Source of the DNA: Caprimulgus europaeus | Taxonomy: Eukaryota; Chordata; Aves; Caprimulgiformes; Caprimulgidae | Assembly (NCBI GenBank): GCA_907165065.1 | Contig: OU015534.1 | Span: 9,803,686-9,867,685, forward strand | Length of the DNA stretch: 64,000 nt | Direction of reading: 5' to 3' | Shown here: positions 1 through 12,100 of the stretch, in pieces | Layout: each line of letters begins with the position of its first letter | Numbering within the stretch: position 1 is the stretch's first letter | Program-made: the position numbers and the translations under genes | Notes under the pieces: model-generated | Told to the model about the DNA's origin: nothing | Seen by the model: only the letters and a program-made list of their open reading frames with translations | Databases searched by the model: none

Positions 1-3000
1 CACATCTCTCCACTAAACACACAGCTTGAGACTTCCTTAAGTGAGTAGAAGCCAAGAAAAAGCAAGAGAAACACAAATTACTGCTTTGACCTTGACTCCT
101 ATCTTGGCTTATGGTTGTTACTCTAAAAATGAAAGTCACAGGGCTTAAGATCTAAACAAACAAAACACAAACTTTTATTGCCCTAGTTCTGACCTGTCAT
201 ATCTTGGGCAACCTTAATAAACAACCAAAATTCGCTACATGTTCTCAGACACACCATCAAGAACTAGTTAAAATAAAAATAGAACTGTGTAAAGCCTGCA
301 GCCTTCATATTTATTTTTTTAACCTAAAAAGCTTTTGTCTGTCCTACTAGCAACTAGCACATGGAATTACAACTTTGGAGTATAAACTGTAATGCAGTAA
401 CAGACCTTCTGTCTGCTTATTCCAATTAAAAAAAAATAAAATTGAAGACATTTTATTAGTTTGAAATACGTTCTTGCCTCTGGGGGAGGAAAAACAAGCA
501 AAAAAACCACATTAACAAAACAAAACACACAAAGAAGATCCCACTGACAGTGCCCCCAGGAAAGCAGGGGCAACCAGAGCAGCCCAGCGCTTCAGGAACA
601 CTCAGCTCAATAAAAGACACCCAGTATGTTTGGGAAAGTTCAAAATTTAATGCCAAGTGAGCGAGCCTGTCTTCTGCAAAATGGAAGCAGAGTGATAAAA
701 CTTCAGGCAGTGGATTTATATGATCACTCCCCGTGTTTTAAAAAAAGCCCCAAAGTTCTGAAATATAAACTGAACTACATTGGAATTGAACTATATATTC
801 CAATACATATTCCAAAAAACAAGGATGAGAACTTAAGGCTAAGTGGACTACCTGGCAGTCCTCAAAGAAATTTCAGAAATCGAGTTTAAAGCAAACAATT
901 TTAAAAACGTTTTTATTTCAAGGAAGTTAACTCTGTCTCTCAGTGGACCTCCAGAAGACAATTAACACATGACAGCAAAACCTAAATCCACTGCTACTTT
1001 CAGAGGAGTGTTTCTGATCCAATGAGTTCCTCTTTGCATTGTTTTCTTCACCCTAGGAAATCTCAATATCCTATATCCCAGAGCAACTTAACAGCTTTTT
1101 CCATCTGGATACTGACTTATGCTCTTACAAAAGGAGAATGCTCAGCATCCCACCTTGTGGGATTAATTGCAGATTTAACTGCAAACATACAGGATAGGGC
1201 TGTGGTGGAGGTGAATTATATTTTGGGTACACAGAGAGCGATGTCTTGCATACCCCAAATCTCTACAGAATCACCGTGCCAAAACTAACAAAAAATACAA
1301 CTCAAATCTTGCTTGGAATAAAGACAAAACACTTAGTTTTATTTCCCCCCCCAACCAGAGAGCTTTGCATTTCAGGCAAAGGTTGTAGAGATTTAAAATG
1401 TAATTACATGAAAGCACAGTTTGTGCAGACTTGGAGAACGTACTTTTTTCCCCTGACTTTACCATAACCATTTTATAAGCAAAGTTCAGAAGCCAGCAAT
1501 AAAACACATTCATTTTGTCCTACAAGAACCTGCATTCAAATGACACACGACATCATTCAACTATCTGCTCCAATATTCTGCATCACACAACAAGCTGTGC
1601 AACAGTCCCAGGCGAAGGCAAACTCCACCTCACACAGTGGAAGATTTCAGGAGTTAATCTGCGGAGCTGGAAGGGAGAGGATAAGAACTTAAGGGGGAAC
1701 TCTGCTTCATCCCTTCTTCAATAGGAGGAGCTGGTCCAGAGCAGCAGCTCTGCTGTATTTGCATTTCAGTGACAATTCTGTGAGTGTGTGGAACATACAC
1801 AGGAGTCTTCCCTCTGTATCAGAGAAAACCAGCCTGGTTCAGCTGTCTCATCCAACCTTATCTGCAAAGATAAAGGAACCTAATCACTTACCTGCTGTTC
1901 CCTTTCGTGCGCTGTGTCAATAACCATTTCCGCTTGTTATTCCCTCAAGTAATTTCTCTGTTTTGGGCCAAATTTGGCACAAACACACGCCTTCTCCAGA
2001 ATGAGGGACTCCAGCACACACATGTTAAGCAGTTATGACTTAGGCTAGTACTTGACAAATACATATTTCACATACAACGTGAGATAGCCATCTCCCTTTT
2101 CTGGGAACGTAAAGCATAGCCAGCACAGCAATGACACCACTGCCTTGAGAAATCGTTCCCAGGCAGTACCCAATACCCCCTTCACTCTACAGAACACCTA
2201 CAGCCGCCCTTGGTTTTTAATAGAATAATTTAATGCTAAAAATGTACAAGATCACCTCAGCAAAGGGAGACTTCTTCCACACGTGACGTGCTCTGTCCCA
2301 CATCTCTAGGATGAATAGCTATCGAGAAGTATTTATAGTTCATACTGACTTTTTGCTGAGCACAAACTTCAGATTTACAGCGAGATACTGGGTCGGATTC
2401 ATTCCAAATGTAAAGTAATATTATTCAGTCCATTTACAACACGGATGAATGAGGTTTATTATTACTCAGCTACAGCCCCTCTTCTTTGCGGCAAGCTGCC
2501 AACAGGGCTTAAAATCCAAACAAAAATACACTTTCAACCTAAAGACAGCACTGACAGCACACAGACTACTCAACTGCCTGCACCAGGGCTCCCTGGAGGC
2601 TGCCGGGGCCAGGCCAGGGACTGTGCGCTTACAAAAGGGTGCTGCTCTCCAGCACCTCTGCTGCATTTCATCCGCACTTCCCTGTTCATGGCCCCTTTTC
2701 CTGAAGTTTTCCACCAGGCTCCCATCAGTCCAACTCTCCCTTCCACTATCTCAGGCCCTCTCTCCCTCGAAGTTCAGCAAGCAGCTCCTGTAGAGGTGTC
2801 CAAGGGAGCAGGAAAGCCATCCATCACAGTCAGCACACCCACGTGCTTTCAGATGGTGGCCCACTGACTTCAATTAACTTATTTCCATGCTGTGAACAGG
2901 ATTAGCAGAATTAAAGCAAATTTACATTTATTAGTATTTGGACTTCCCTTTCCAGGCTAAGGAAAAAATTAAAAAAAATAGAGTACAAGCAAAGTTAACT

Positions 3001-4862
3001 TTCTTCTTTAATTTTTAGCTGCAAATACAATTTGAGTAGCAATGACTCATCTGAACTCCTCCTAATAAAGTGGTCGTTATCCAATTATATCAGCCTATCA
3101 AGCCAAAGGTATTTATATACCTCTAAACACGGGCCAGCAGCCACACAAGGTACTTCAGCCCTGAGGCTACATTAATGGTTTGGTGAAAGCCATTAAGGAC
3201 AGCCTGCAGGATTCTCCTACAGTTTAAACTTATTTGTTTGCTATGTGCCAGGGGCAGAATCTAACCTCACCAAAAAGGCTTTATGAGCACGATGAACCTT
3301 TCATTCCACAATTTAATTTAATGAATAAGTGGGTTTGAATGAGAGTCTGTAATTTGAGGTTAAAATCCTTTAGAACTATAGTCATAGCGGCATTTTTCAG
3401 TCTGGACCAAACTCGCATAACTTAATTATACAACACTGAGGACTGGGATGTAACGGCAGCGTGGATAAACCGTAACAGCACTGCCAGGGCATCACCAGAA
3501 TAGAGAGCACACAAAATGTGCCTGTGCCAGGAGTTGTGGGGTTTTTTCCATCAATACTTTCAGAAACATGGGCATCGTTACAGTTCTTAGCAATTTCTTT
3601 CAGTGTGGGTATGGATAAACTTTGATCCTACATGGTTTTTAAGAAGAAAAATATATACAACTCTCAGGAAAAAAAAAAAACTGTTTCAAAGCAAACATAT
3701 ACACATGTTTGGAAGCATTCAGCCTTAACTACTTCAGTAATTATCCACCTGAATACAATGCAATTATCCCTAGGGTTTTTTTTGTTTTTAAAAGGACTGT
3801 GCTACACCATGTAGCATTCACTGTTCTTTCTTAGATACTTTTTCTATCTCAAATGGCTGTAAAAACATATTTAGAAAATTGAAAAAGTGAATATATCTTT
3901 TTATAGTAGAAAGTCTTCTGAACCTATCCTGTCAGTTTTAGGCTCTTTGAAAAGAAAGAACAAAATTAACAATCTATGGCATCAGGAGATCCTTTGACCT
4001 CTATCATATTCTGTCCTAGAACAAAATTTTAATCCTATTTTTAACATTTTACTTTCATAACTTAGAGAGATGGTACTGGGTCAGCAAGCCAACACCCTGC
4101 AATGTCTACTGTACCACCTCTTATGTGTATGGGACAGGTTCCAGAAGACACAACGGACCTTGATCGCACACACTGGAAGCCAATGGATTCCCAACCACTG
4201 TAAACCATCAAGGCCATAAAACGGGCAGCCCAGGGTGTGTGGTGACAGCCCCACAGTCACCTACGTGGCCATGCAGACGTGTACAGAGCCACCCACTCGG
4301 GCTGGGCTGCAAGACCGGCCTGACAAGGCTCCACCACCCAGAAACTCCTCCAGGCCCGTGGTCCTGCTCCTCCGCCAAGGCGCAGCACTCACCGCTGCCT
4401 TTAACAGCACGCTGGGGTGGCCTCCGAGCCCCAGGGCGGGTGCCCCCCTGCCCAGAGCGGGTGCCAGCGCAGGCAGACCCACCGGTGGGGTAGGACCGGG
4501 GCGGGGGCTGAGGGAAAAAAAGGCAGCAGAAGGCGAAAGGCCGGCCCATGGCTGGGCCCCTGACAGGGGAGCGGGGGCTCACCGGCTAACGGGGCGATGC
4601 AGGTCAGTTATTTATCGCCTCCAAGGGGCGGACCGAGGCGAGACGAGAGTCCAGCCCGCCAGGGAGCGGCGGAACCCGCGGCGGGGCGAAGGGAGATTCG
4701 ACCCCCCACACAGAGGCACGGAGCCCACCGGGGGGGCCTACAACTCCCAGCGTGCCCCGCGCCCGCAGACCCCCCCGCAGCCGGAGCCCCGCGGCACGCC
4801 GGGACGCGTAGTCCCGCATCCCTCCCACCGCCACACCCCGGCGGCGGATCCGCTGCCCTCAC
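1..4862 (-). other. CMPK1: CMPK1 intron 1 (partial, runs off left edge)
   Basis: This is the stretch downstream, on the minus strand, of the CMPK1 exon 1 donor at 4862/4861. I looked on the minus strand for the next CMPK1 exons (the residues after the P-loop, and the GFPRN block) and saw none, so I read the whole stretch as first intron. It is AT-rich with short homopolymer runs and no repeat I can name. The open frames here, such as 2445-2867 on the plus strand, have no recognisable content. The last 600 bases become CpG-rich as they enter the promoter island. Confidence 0.65.
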
Positions 4863-4937
4863 CTCCACAATGCGAGCGCACTGCGTCCCCTTGCCTGCCC
4901 CGGGCCCGCCGAGGACGAAGACGACGACGGGCTTCAT
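4863..4937 (-). CDS. CMPK1: CMPK1 coding exon 1 (UMP-CMP kinase N-terminus)
   Basis: CMPK1 is the cytosolic UMP/CMP kinase, which uses ATP to phosphorylate UMP, CMP and dCMP in pyrimidine nucleotide synthesis. The exon encodes 25 residues starting MKPVVVFVLGGPGAGKGTQC, followed by ARIVE. The P-loop (Walker A, GGPGAGKG, residues 10-17) is intact, and the peptide is almost identical to the core start of the human protein. The exon ends on a codon boundary at a good donor (GAG|GTGAGG, donor at 4862). Human CMPK1 also has an upstream in-frame Met; here the frame stays open upstream through a Leu/Arg-rich stretch but has no Met nearby, so I chose the Met at 4937. The remaining exons lie beyond the left edge. 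The gene is head-to-head with STIL across a shared CpG island. Confidence 0.93.
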
Positions 4938-5979
4938 GAGGAGAAGGAGGCGGCGGCGGAGCAGCAGCAGGACAGCGGCGGCGGGGTGGCGGCCTGGGGG
5001 CGGCCGTGGAGCGGGCTGGGAGCGGCGGGCACCGAGGCCAGGGCTAGGGCTGAGGCTGAGCCGCTGCCGTGCGCCCGCTGCTGAGCTGTCCCCGCCGACG
5101 GAAAGTGCTTCCGGGTCCCCGGCGGCGCGCGCCGACCGGGAGGGGAGGGGCGGGGCGGGCACGTGCGCGCAGGGCCCGCAGCTGCGGCTCTGCCATCCGG
5201 TACGCGCCGCGCAGTGCGGCCGCCGCCCTCCAGTGAACACTCCCCCCGAACAGCGTGTGACGGCTGAGATCGGGGCGAACCGGCCGGGCCGCTGCCGCGG
5301 GGGCTGCCCCGGCAGGGACGTGCCGCGCTCCCGACCGGCCACCCACACCCGGCCGTTGTCACAAGAGCGTGCCCTCGCGCAGGCCCTCACGGAGCCTCAC
5401 GCCCTGGGACACCCGGCTGGGCAAGGCCAGGGTCGGAGCGGCGGCTCCCGCAGGAGCGGGCAGGCGGGATGGGTGTGCCGGTTTAATTTTGGAACCCACG
5501 TCAGCCGCCACGGTCCGCGCCGCCATGGCCCGGCCTGGCCCGGCGGTGACGGCGCCCCGCGCTGCCATGGCAACCCCACCGCGCCGCACTGCGCCTGCGC
5601 GCTCCCCGCCCTCCCGCTGACCGTTTATTAGCCCGCTGGTGTTTTTAAATCCCCTGCGCGCGCGCTGGCGGTTGGTTCCCCGGGGTGCGCTTTGATTGGT
5701 CGGGCTAGCCGTTTCCCCACCGCGCGCTGATTGGGTCGAAGCAAGCAGTGGGGGCGGGAGCACGGCTCGCGTGCTTTCTGATTGGCTGGCGGCCGTTGGC
5801 GGCGGGAGACGAGGGGCCGGTTGAGGGCTGAGGCCGGAGCCGCAGTCGGGTGGGTCGGGTTGGGTTCGGTCCTGCCGCGGCGGGAGGCGTAGGCGGTTCC
5901 TGGTGCCTCCCTGCAGGGAGCGCGGCCGCGGTTAGGCCTTGGGGCGGGGGTGTCACTGTCCGCTCCTCTCCACCCGCAG

Positions 5980-6140
5980 GGGAGGCCGGCAGGTCCCCTC
6001 TGGCGCCCGGCTGAGGGAGGGGCTGTGACGGGCAGGCCCTGGGCGCTGCCCCACGCCGGTGCCCCGCGGCGGGGAGAAGAGGAGGGGGCAGAGCTGCGGC
6101 CTCCCCGCATGGACCCTGTTCAGCCCAGCTCGGATCCGAG
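5980..6140 (+). other. STIL: STIL exon 2, with 5' UTR part and start codon
   Basis: A good acceptor (CTCTCCACCCGCAG) ends at 5979 and a donor (GAG|GTACCG) follows at 6141, framing an exon that carries 5' UTR and the start codon at 6109. A non-coding first exon between about 5.8 and 5.9 kb is implied, as in mammals, but I cannot fix its ends. Confidence 0.6.
6109..6140 (+). CDS. STIL: STIL coding exon 1 (residues 1-10)
   Basis: It encodes [10 protein letters not shown] plus two bases of Arg11. The ATG at 6109 is the only upstream Met in frame with the conserved MVPF block of the next exon, and the peptide resembles the MEP start of the human protein. Donor GAG|GTACCG. Confidence 0.85.
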
Positions 6141-9100
6141 GTACCGTTCCGGCAGGGTCCGCCGAACCCTTTCTCGGGACGGGCGGGGCGGTGGTGCTTC
6201 CCACGGGCCGTCGGGGCACAGGCTGAGCCCGATGCAGCTCCGCGAGTGCGGGTCTGGTTATGCGGAGCTGCGGGGCTGTGTTTCTGCTCAGTGCTTGCCA
6301 AAAACTTGTGAAAACAGTGGGGCTTTAAAAAAATTCCAGCTTTTACAAGGCTAAATTAGGACTTCTGTTGGGTGTTTAGCTTTTAATGAGAATCGGTTGA
6401 CTGTCGCTGGAAACATGAGAGGTAGGCGGGTTGCTTAGAGGACCGCCTTAAAAACAGAACGTTCTTTCCTGGAAACTTAAGGAAATGCAAAGAAAGCACC
6501 TTGGCAAAGTTCGAGACTTAAAATACATACACAGGAGTTTCTTGTTTATTTGTTAAAAAGTGTTGAGATGTTTGCAAAATTATATGGACTGTCAAATGGT
6601 TTCTATTTTACTTAATATTTTAGGCAGCTCTTAAAAAAATATAAACCTACTTGTGCACAGGGAAGTTTATGTACTAATTTCTGCGAGCCTCTCTGAAGTC
6701 TGCAAATCCTGCACTATACTATTTGAGTTAAGCCAAGGCTTTATTTCAGAGGTTTTCAAAGCTTAAGTGGGTTGAATGCTGACTTTAAAAAGTGACTAAA
6801 ACAGAAAACAGGACTTTTAGAAGTTGATCTAATGTTAAGTTCGCTCAATCCAGATTTTCTGTTTGCCATGGGAGTTTCTAATGACTGATAATCTTTTCAT
6901 TTCCTACAATAGATCCAGAGCAGCTTTTTCTTGAGCTTTATCTGCAAACTTTTATTTTGGCTTACACATCTTCCAAGACTACATGAAGTAACTGTGAGGT
7001 GGAAAATGAAAGTTTTGTGTTGACTTTGAACCTGCTTACTTGGCATGGACTTGACACAAAAAAAATGTACCAAAAGCCTGTGGATCCTATTTGTTGTTTT
7101 TCTAACAGTGTTACTTCTTTGTTCCTTCTTATAAATGCTGTTTGAAAATACTGAGCTTAGTCCATTTTCCTTTCCAGATTTGTTCCTGAAAGGATGGTCC
7201 CTTTCAGTTTCCCCCTGTCCAAGTACGCACTTTGGGACCCAGTCCCTATAGGTGATGTCATTGGCTCGCATATCGCCTATTACAGGTATGAATAACCTGT
7301 TTTAAGTAGCTAAAGGTTAAAGTAAATTAAGATTTATATTATTCAAAGCCTCATCATTTGAGTCTATTGTATGACAAGGCACGAAGGAAAAAGAAACAAT
7401 GGGTGCCTTCATTATAAGTATATAGGGTTTTTCATTTGAAAGGTTTGAGAGCTTCCCTTTCTGTGGTGTCACAGTCAAGTGGGGTGGAGGTGCCTCAGTC
7501 TAAAGTAACCTATGATTTATTTCACTTTCCTTTCCATATGGAAAGGTATAAAAGTACCTGCATATTTGTAGTGTTCCTTAGCATGTTTTTCCTTGCCTCT
7601 AAATATTTATAGAGAAAAAAATACTTTTTACAAACTGGATGCCAGTAGCATGCTTCAAGTAATATTTGAAACTAAGCATTTTGCTTGCTTCAGGAATCTG
7701 GATTAAAATGCCAAAAGTTCTGATTTTTTTTGTTTAGAATGAGTCGAGGCAAATTTGAAGTACTTGTGATTTTCTGGAGCAGGATATTCCAACCCTGACT
7801 TGTAAAACAAATGGAGGGTAAAAATTTTTCCTTATTACCTAACTGTGTAATTTTTATATAGATTTCATAAAAATCTTACTGTAGTTATTAAAGCAAGTAT
7901 ATGCATATATGTACACATAAGGGTGGACAGCCCTTACAGGTCAGAGGAGACTCCACTTATCCTAGCAACATAATGCTCTTTGAGTTAAAATTAAAACCTC
8001 CAAGTCTTAACAAAGTTTGAACTAAATTACTTTTATTTTTTGTAGGCACTTAGTTAATCTTGCACAGGTAGGATGTGAGCCATCATCACAGTATTCACAT
8101 AAACCAGTAGCTTCACTTAAAACTTTGACCTCTTTCCAAGTCAAAATCAGATTACCTATCTCAAGCTAAAATAATATTGATGTATTTACTGCCCTAGATT
8201 CCAGACTTACTACCTTTTTATTTTTTTTTACTAAATAATGATTTTATGATTACCTAATCTTTCTCCATACTTGCATTCCTGTGTCATGGAGCCCAGTCTG
8301 CTGCTGCTTTAAGCATCTACACTAAATATTGTGCTAAAATGAGAGAGCACCACATCAAGATTAGTTAAGTTTTTTGGCCTATTCTACTCTTTAAACTTAG
8401 AAGACTTTTCAGAGGTTCTGTGTTTTGGTCTTAGTGTTTCTAACTTTTTCCACCTTCTATTAAAATAATTCACTTTTGTTTACCTCTAGTTCTTGTGACA
8501 ATGTTGCCCTTAAGATGAAAAAGCTTTTCTCTCTCCTCATTACTTATTCTCCATAGAATAAAAGTTATTTTCTGTCCTTGCTATTTATTCTCTAGAGGAA
8601 AAATGGGTAAAACCAGTCTTCTGATGTTGGTTTGCCGCACTAGTCAAGCGAGAATGTTCTTGTTGAGATGATCATACAGAACATTCTGTGGAGCTGCTCC
8701 ACTTAAAATAAGAGTTTCTTGAATATGTATAGTTGTGGTGATGGACAGAACATGAGCTAAAATTCCACTGACATTTTATACAATGTTGTTAATTCTTACC
8801 TTTTATTTAGGGCTTTGGGCTGTTTCTGGATATTTTCTTTTTAAAGGACAAAAAAAATGTGGAAGCTATTGAAATATAATAAATAAATTTTTTAAAGCAT
8901 TAAAAATAATTTGGGTCTTAAACATGCTTATTGTCTCTTTTTAGAAACCCAAAGTTATCTATGATGGAGAAAACCTTACGACTTGCCTATCGCCACGCGA
9001 AGCAGAATGAAAAGAAATTATTTTCCTGTTTTTTGCTTGGGACTCTTGCAGTGGATGAAGGTAACTTTAAACATCAGGTAGACAGACAGTGTTGATTGAT

Positions 9101-12100
9101 TCAGAAAGCCGTTATCAAGGAGCCTGAGTTGTTGTTCTTGGACTCTAACTTTATTTATTTATTTTAAAGGTGGGGAAGGCATAGCAATCACAATAGACCG
9201 CTTTGATCCCGGTCGAGAAGTTGCTGGTGGATCGGGCAAAATGCCAACTGCATCTCTTCCTGGAGACTTTTTGATTCCATGTACAGTTAATGCCTGGGGA
9301 TCTTCTTCAGACAAGATTATAGTGCACAGTGCTGAAGATATCAGCTTGGCCTTCAAGGTAGGCAGCCCTTGGCAACTGTTGGGTCTGTTAAACAATAACT
9401 GCTTTCTAGGCAGGACGTTTGACTATGCACAGGGTTTGATTTCCAACTCCCATCAATTTCAAACGCAGCAAAGTAGTGGCTGAAGCATTTGGTTGGTTGT
9501 GTGAAATGAGCTGCTCAAGTGCCATTGTAAAGTGTGTCAGAAACTATTAAAGTCGATTAGCCTTCAGAAGTGTTTAAAGATCATGGAGTCTTTAATCTTG
9601 GACTAAAATCTTGCTGTCTGACCAAAGTTTTTCAGCCAGTCTGACCACCAAAACCAGCAAGACAACAGTGATTGCAGCAAACTTACTTAAGAAAAAAAAT
9701 GCTTTTTCTTTCAAATCTGTCATGAACAGATTGCAGTATTTGCACAATTGTTGATAAAAAATGTTGCTAGGCAAGTGACTTGCAAGAAAGCGTGTAAATT
9801 CTGTGTGGGTTAGTAGTTACTGCTGAAATGTGTGCCTCTCGCCTCTGTACTCTTTTGTAGATGTATGATTAGTAAATACACCTTCCGTTCCTGTGTTTAC
9901 CTGTAGCTGTTTTGTGTATTTTATAATACAAGTAATACTTGTATTGCTTACTTCACATCTAAACTTTCTCATGATGATACATCCGCATCTTAAAATACAA
10001 GTTTCTTGGATGCAAGTAAGAAAACTGACAGATCACCTTGAACCTTCTAGTTTCTTGTTATTTTATTAATTTTTATAAAATTTAAGTAACCACAGGTTTT
10101 TAAATGTATCATAAAGCAATGCTACGATATGCACAGCTTAATTTCAAGTATATTTTACATTATTCATTATATTCAGTATAGCCATGAGCTTTGGAGACCT
10201 GGGTTAATGGCTTTTTATAAAGTGCCTACTGCAATAGTAGCTATGATGAATGATTTGAGTTCCTAGTGTAATACAGCTTGAATCACAGAAAGCTAGGGAT
10301 TAGAAGGGACAGTAATATGAAGACAATTTTCTCTATTTTGACTTTTTTTCTTTTCCCTGCTTCTAGGGTCTGCAGTACAGTCTGTGCAGTAAAGAATCAC
10401 TGGATCTTTCTAAACTGCTCACTGTTAGAGCTCACATTGTTTTCACAGAAAACCTGGATAATCTACATTTTAATTTTCACTGGGCTTCTATTACTGCAGC
10501 AAATATCTTGGAATACACCCCCGTGAAGTCTGTCCCAATTATTCCCACAGCCCTAGCAAGAAATTTGAACAGTCCTATGAATATTGCACAAGTTCAAGGA
10601 ACTTACAAATGTGGGTAAGTAAAGGATGATGCTAAAGCTATCAAAGTTGTCTGGCAGTTCGTTGCATTTCTTCAAGTAGGTAAGTTGGTGAGATCAGAAG
10701 CAGTGCTTTGCTTTTTACTAAAATAACTGGCATAAAAATAACAAATTTTTGGACTTGGAAAAAATGAGAACATTATAAACAAAAAACAGGAAATGTAGTG
10801 AGACAAAAATCTTAACTGGTTCAGTAGGAGCTCTTCTTGCTTTTGACTTCAGTAGAAGGATCTTCCTAGTGGGGCAGGGGGACGAACTGCTAGTTAACAT
10901 AATAAATATAAACAGCATCCAGCTTTTTAAACAGAATGAGTGCTTGCCCTAGAGTGAACATCAGTTTAATATGAACCAAAGCTTTTTCTGTTAATCATGC
11001 TTATAAGATGGTATTGGGAAATCATCATTCTGACTGATAGCTAATTTGCTAGGATGAACTAAGGGTAGATCAGAGAAATAATTTGAAGCAACAGAATGTA
11101 ATTTTATTTGGACCTTGTGAATGCCTCTCTGGAAGCTCCTCTTCAAATTTAACATGACTTGCAATTCTGAATTTGTTATGACTACCATAATATTAAGCAA
11201 ATATGGTCCTTGATAATTCTTTGATACACAGGGAATGGATGAAAAGCTGTAAGTATAGAGGAAGAATGGGTTTGATTTTTTTTTTCCAAACTTTTTTCTT
11301 ATAATATTTTCTAAACTTGTATTTGTCTCTTCATGATTTTTCTGAAAGACTGACTTCCAAAATACTAAAAAAAACCCCAACTTCTGCTTTGTTTCAGCTA
11401 CCTTACTATGGACCAGACACGCAAATTGCTTTTGCTCCTCGAATCTGATCCCAAGGCTTATGCTCTGCCGTTAGTTGGAGTGTAAGTGCTTGGATCTGCT
11501 TGTACAGATTAATACACGTATTGATTTGAGATGTATTTGAGGAAATAGATAGTGGAAACTTGGTAATGGAACCATCTCTAATTGGATATTTGTTTTTACT
11601 TCTAGGTGGCTGAGTGGAGTTACTCATATCTGTAGTCCTCAAGTCTGGGCCTGTTGCTTGCGATATTTATTCAGTTCTTCAATTCAAGAAAGGCAAGTCA
11701 CTTTTATCTATAAAATATAGAAGCTGTTGCCTGTCTAAAACTGTATTCCACAGAAATACATGGCAGCACGGGCTTTGGTCAAATATATTTGAGGGAATTC
11801 TGATTTATAGATTACACAGGTGGTAAGGCTGCTTTAATTGTTCTTTCTGGTTTGACTTCTGCCTCAAAGTTATGACTTAAGCGTTCAAAAGCTGGGCTGA
11901 TATCTCAAAGACAGAAGAGGGTATTAACACATTAATATCATTAAGGTCATTGTATTTTAGTTTAAATAAGAACCAGCAAGCAGGAAACAGTAATGTAAAC
12001 AGTGGTGTGGTATTGGCTTTGAACTTTTCTTATGGGTGTTTCCTTTGACATAGGCTTTCTCCTTGCTTGTATCTGACCAGCATATTGAAGCGTAGTGATT

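Larger units (their letters stand above)
4200..6300. promoter_or_regulatory. Bidirectional CMPK1/STIL CpG-island promoter
   Basis: A very GC- and CpG-rich stretch covers the first exons of the divergent genes CMPK1 (minus, ATG at 4937) and STIL (plus, ATG at 6109). No TATA box is evident. On the STIL side there are three inverted CCAAT boxes (ATTGG at 5695, 5730 and 5781), an E2F-like GGCGGGAG near 5803 and a near-perfect NRF1 site TGCGCCTGCGC at 5590-5600. On the CMPK1 side there is an ETS/GABP-type CTTCCGGGT at 5108-5116. NF-Y arrays with E2F sites are typical of cell-cycle genes such as STIL. Start sites cannot be placed from sequence alone. Confidence 0.8.

Noticed and set aside
626..889. 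87-codon frame possibly part of a gene near the left edge
   Set aside because: It has no recognisable content and is AT-rich intron-like sequence; nothing supports an exon.
2445..2867. 140-codon plus-strand frame in CMPK1 intron 1
   Set aside because: No domain or homologue recognised, no splice context, and other frames overlap it.
4597..5631. 344-codon plus-strand open frame over the CMPK1/STIL CpG island
   Set aside because: It is antisense to CMPK1 exon 1, Arg/Pro/Gly-rich with no family resemblance, and overlaps several equally long frames on both strands, as expected in GC-rich DNA.
5999..6014. CTCF-like sequence near the STIL start (CCCCTCTGGCGCC)
   Set aside because: It has about three mismatches in the core compared with the motif at 48053, too weak to call.
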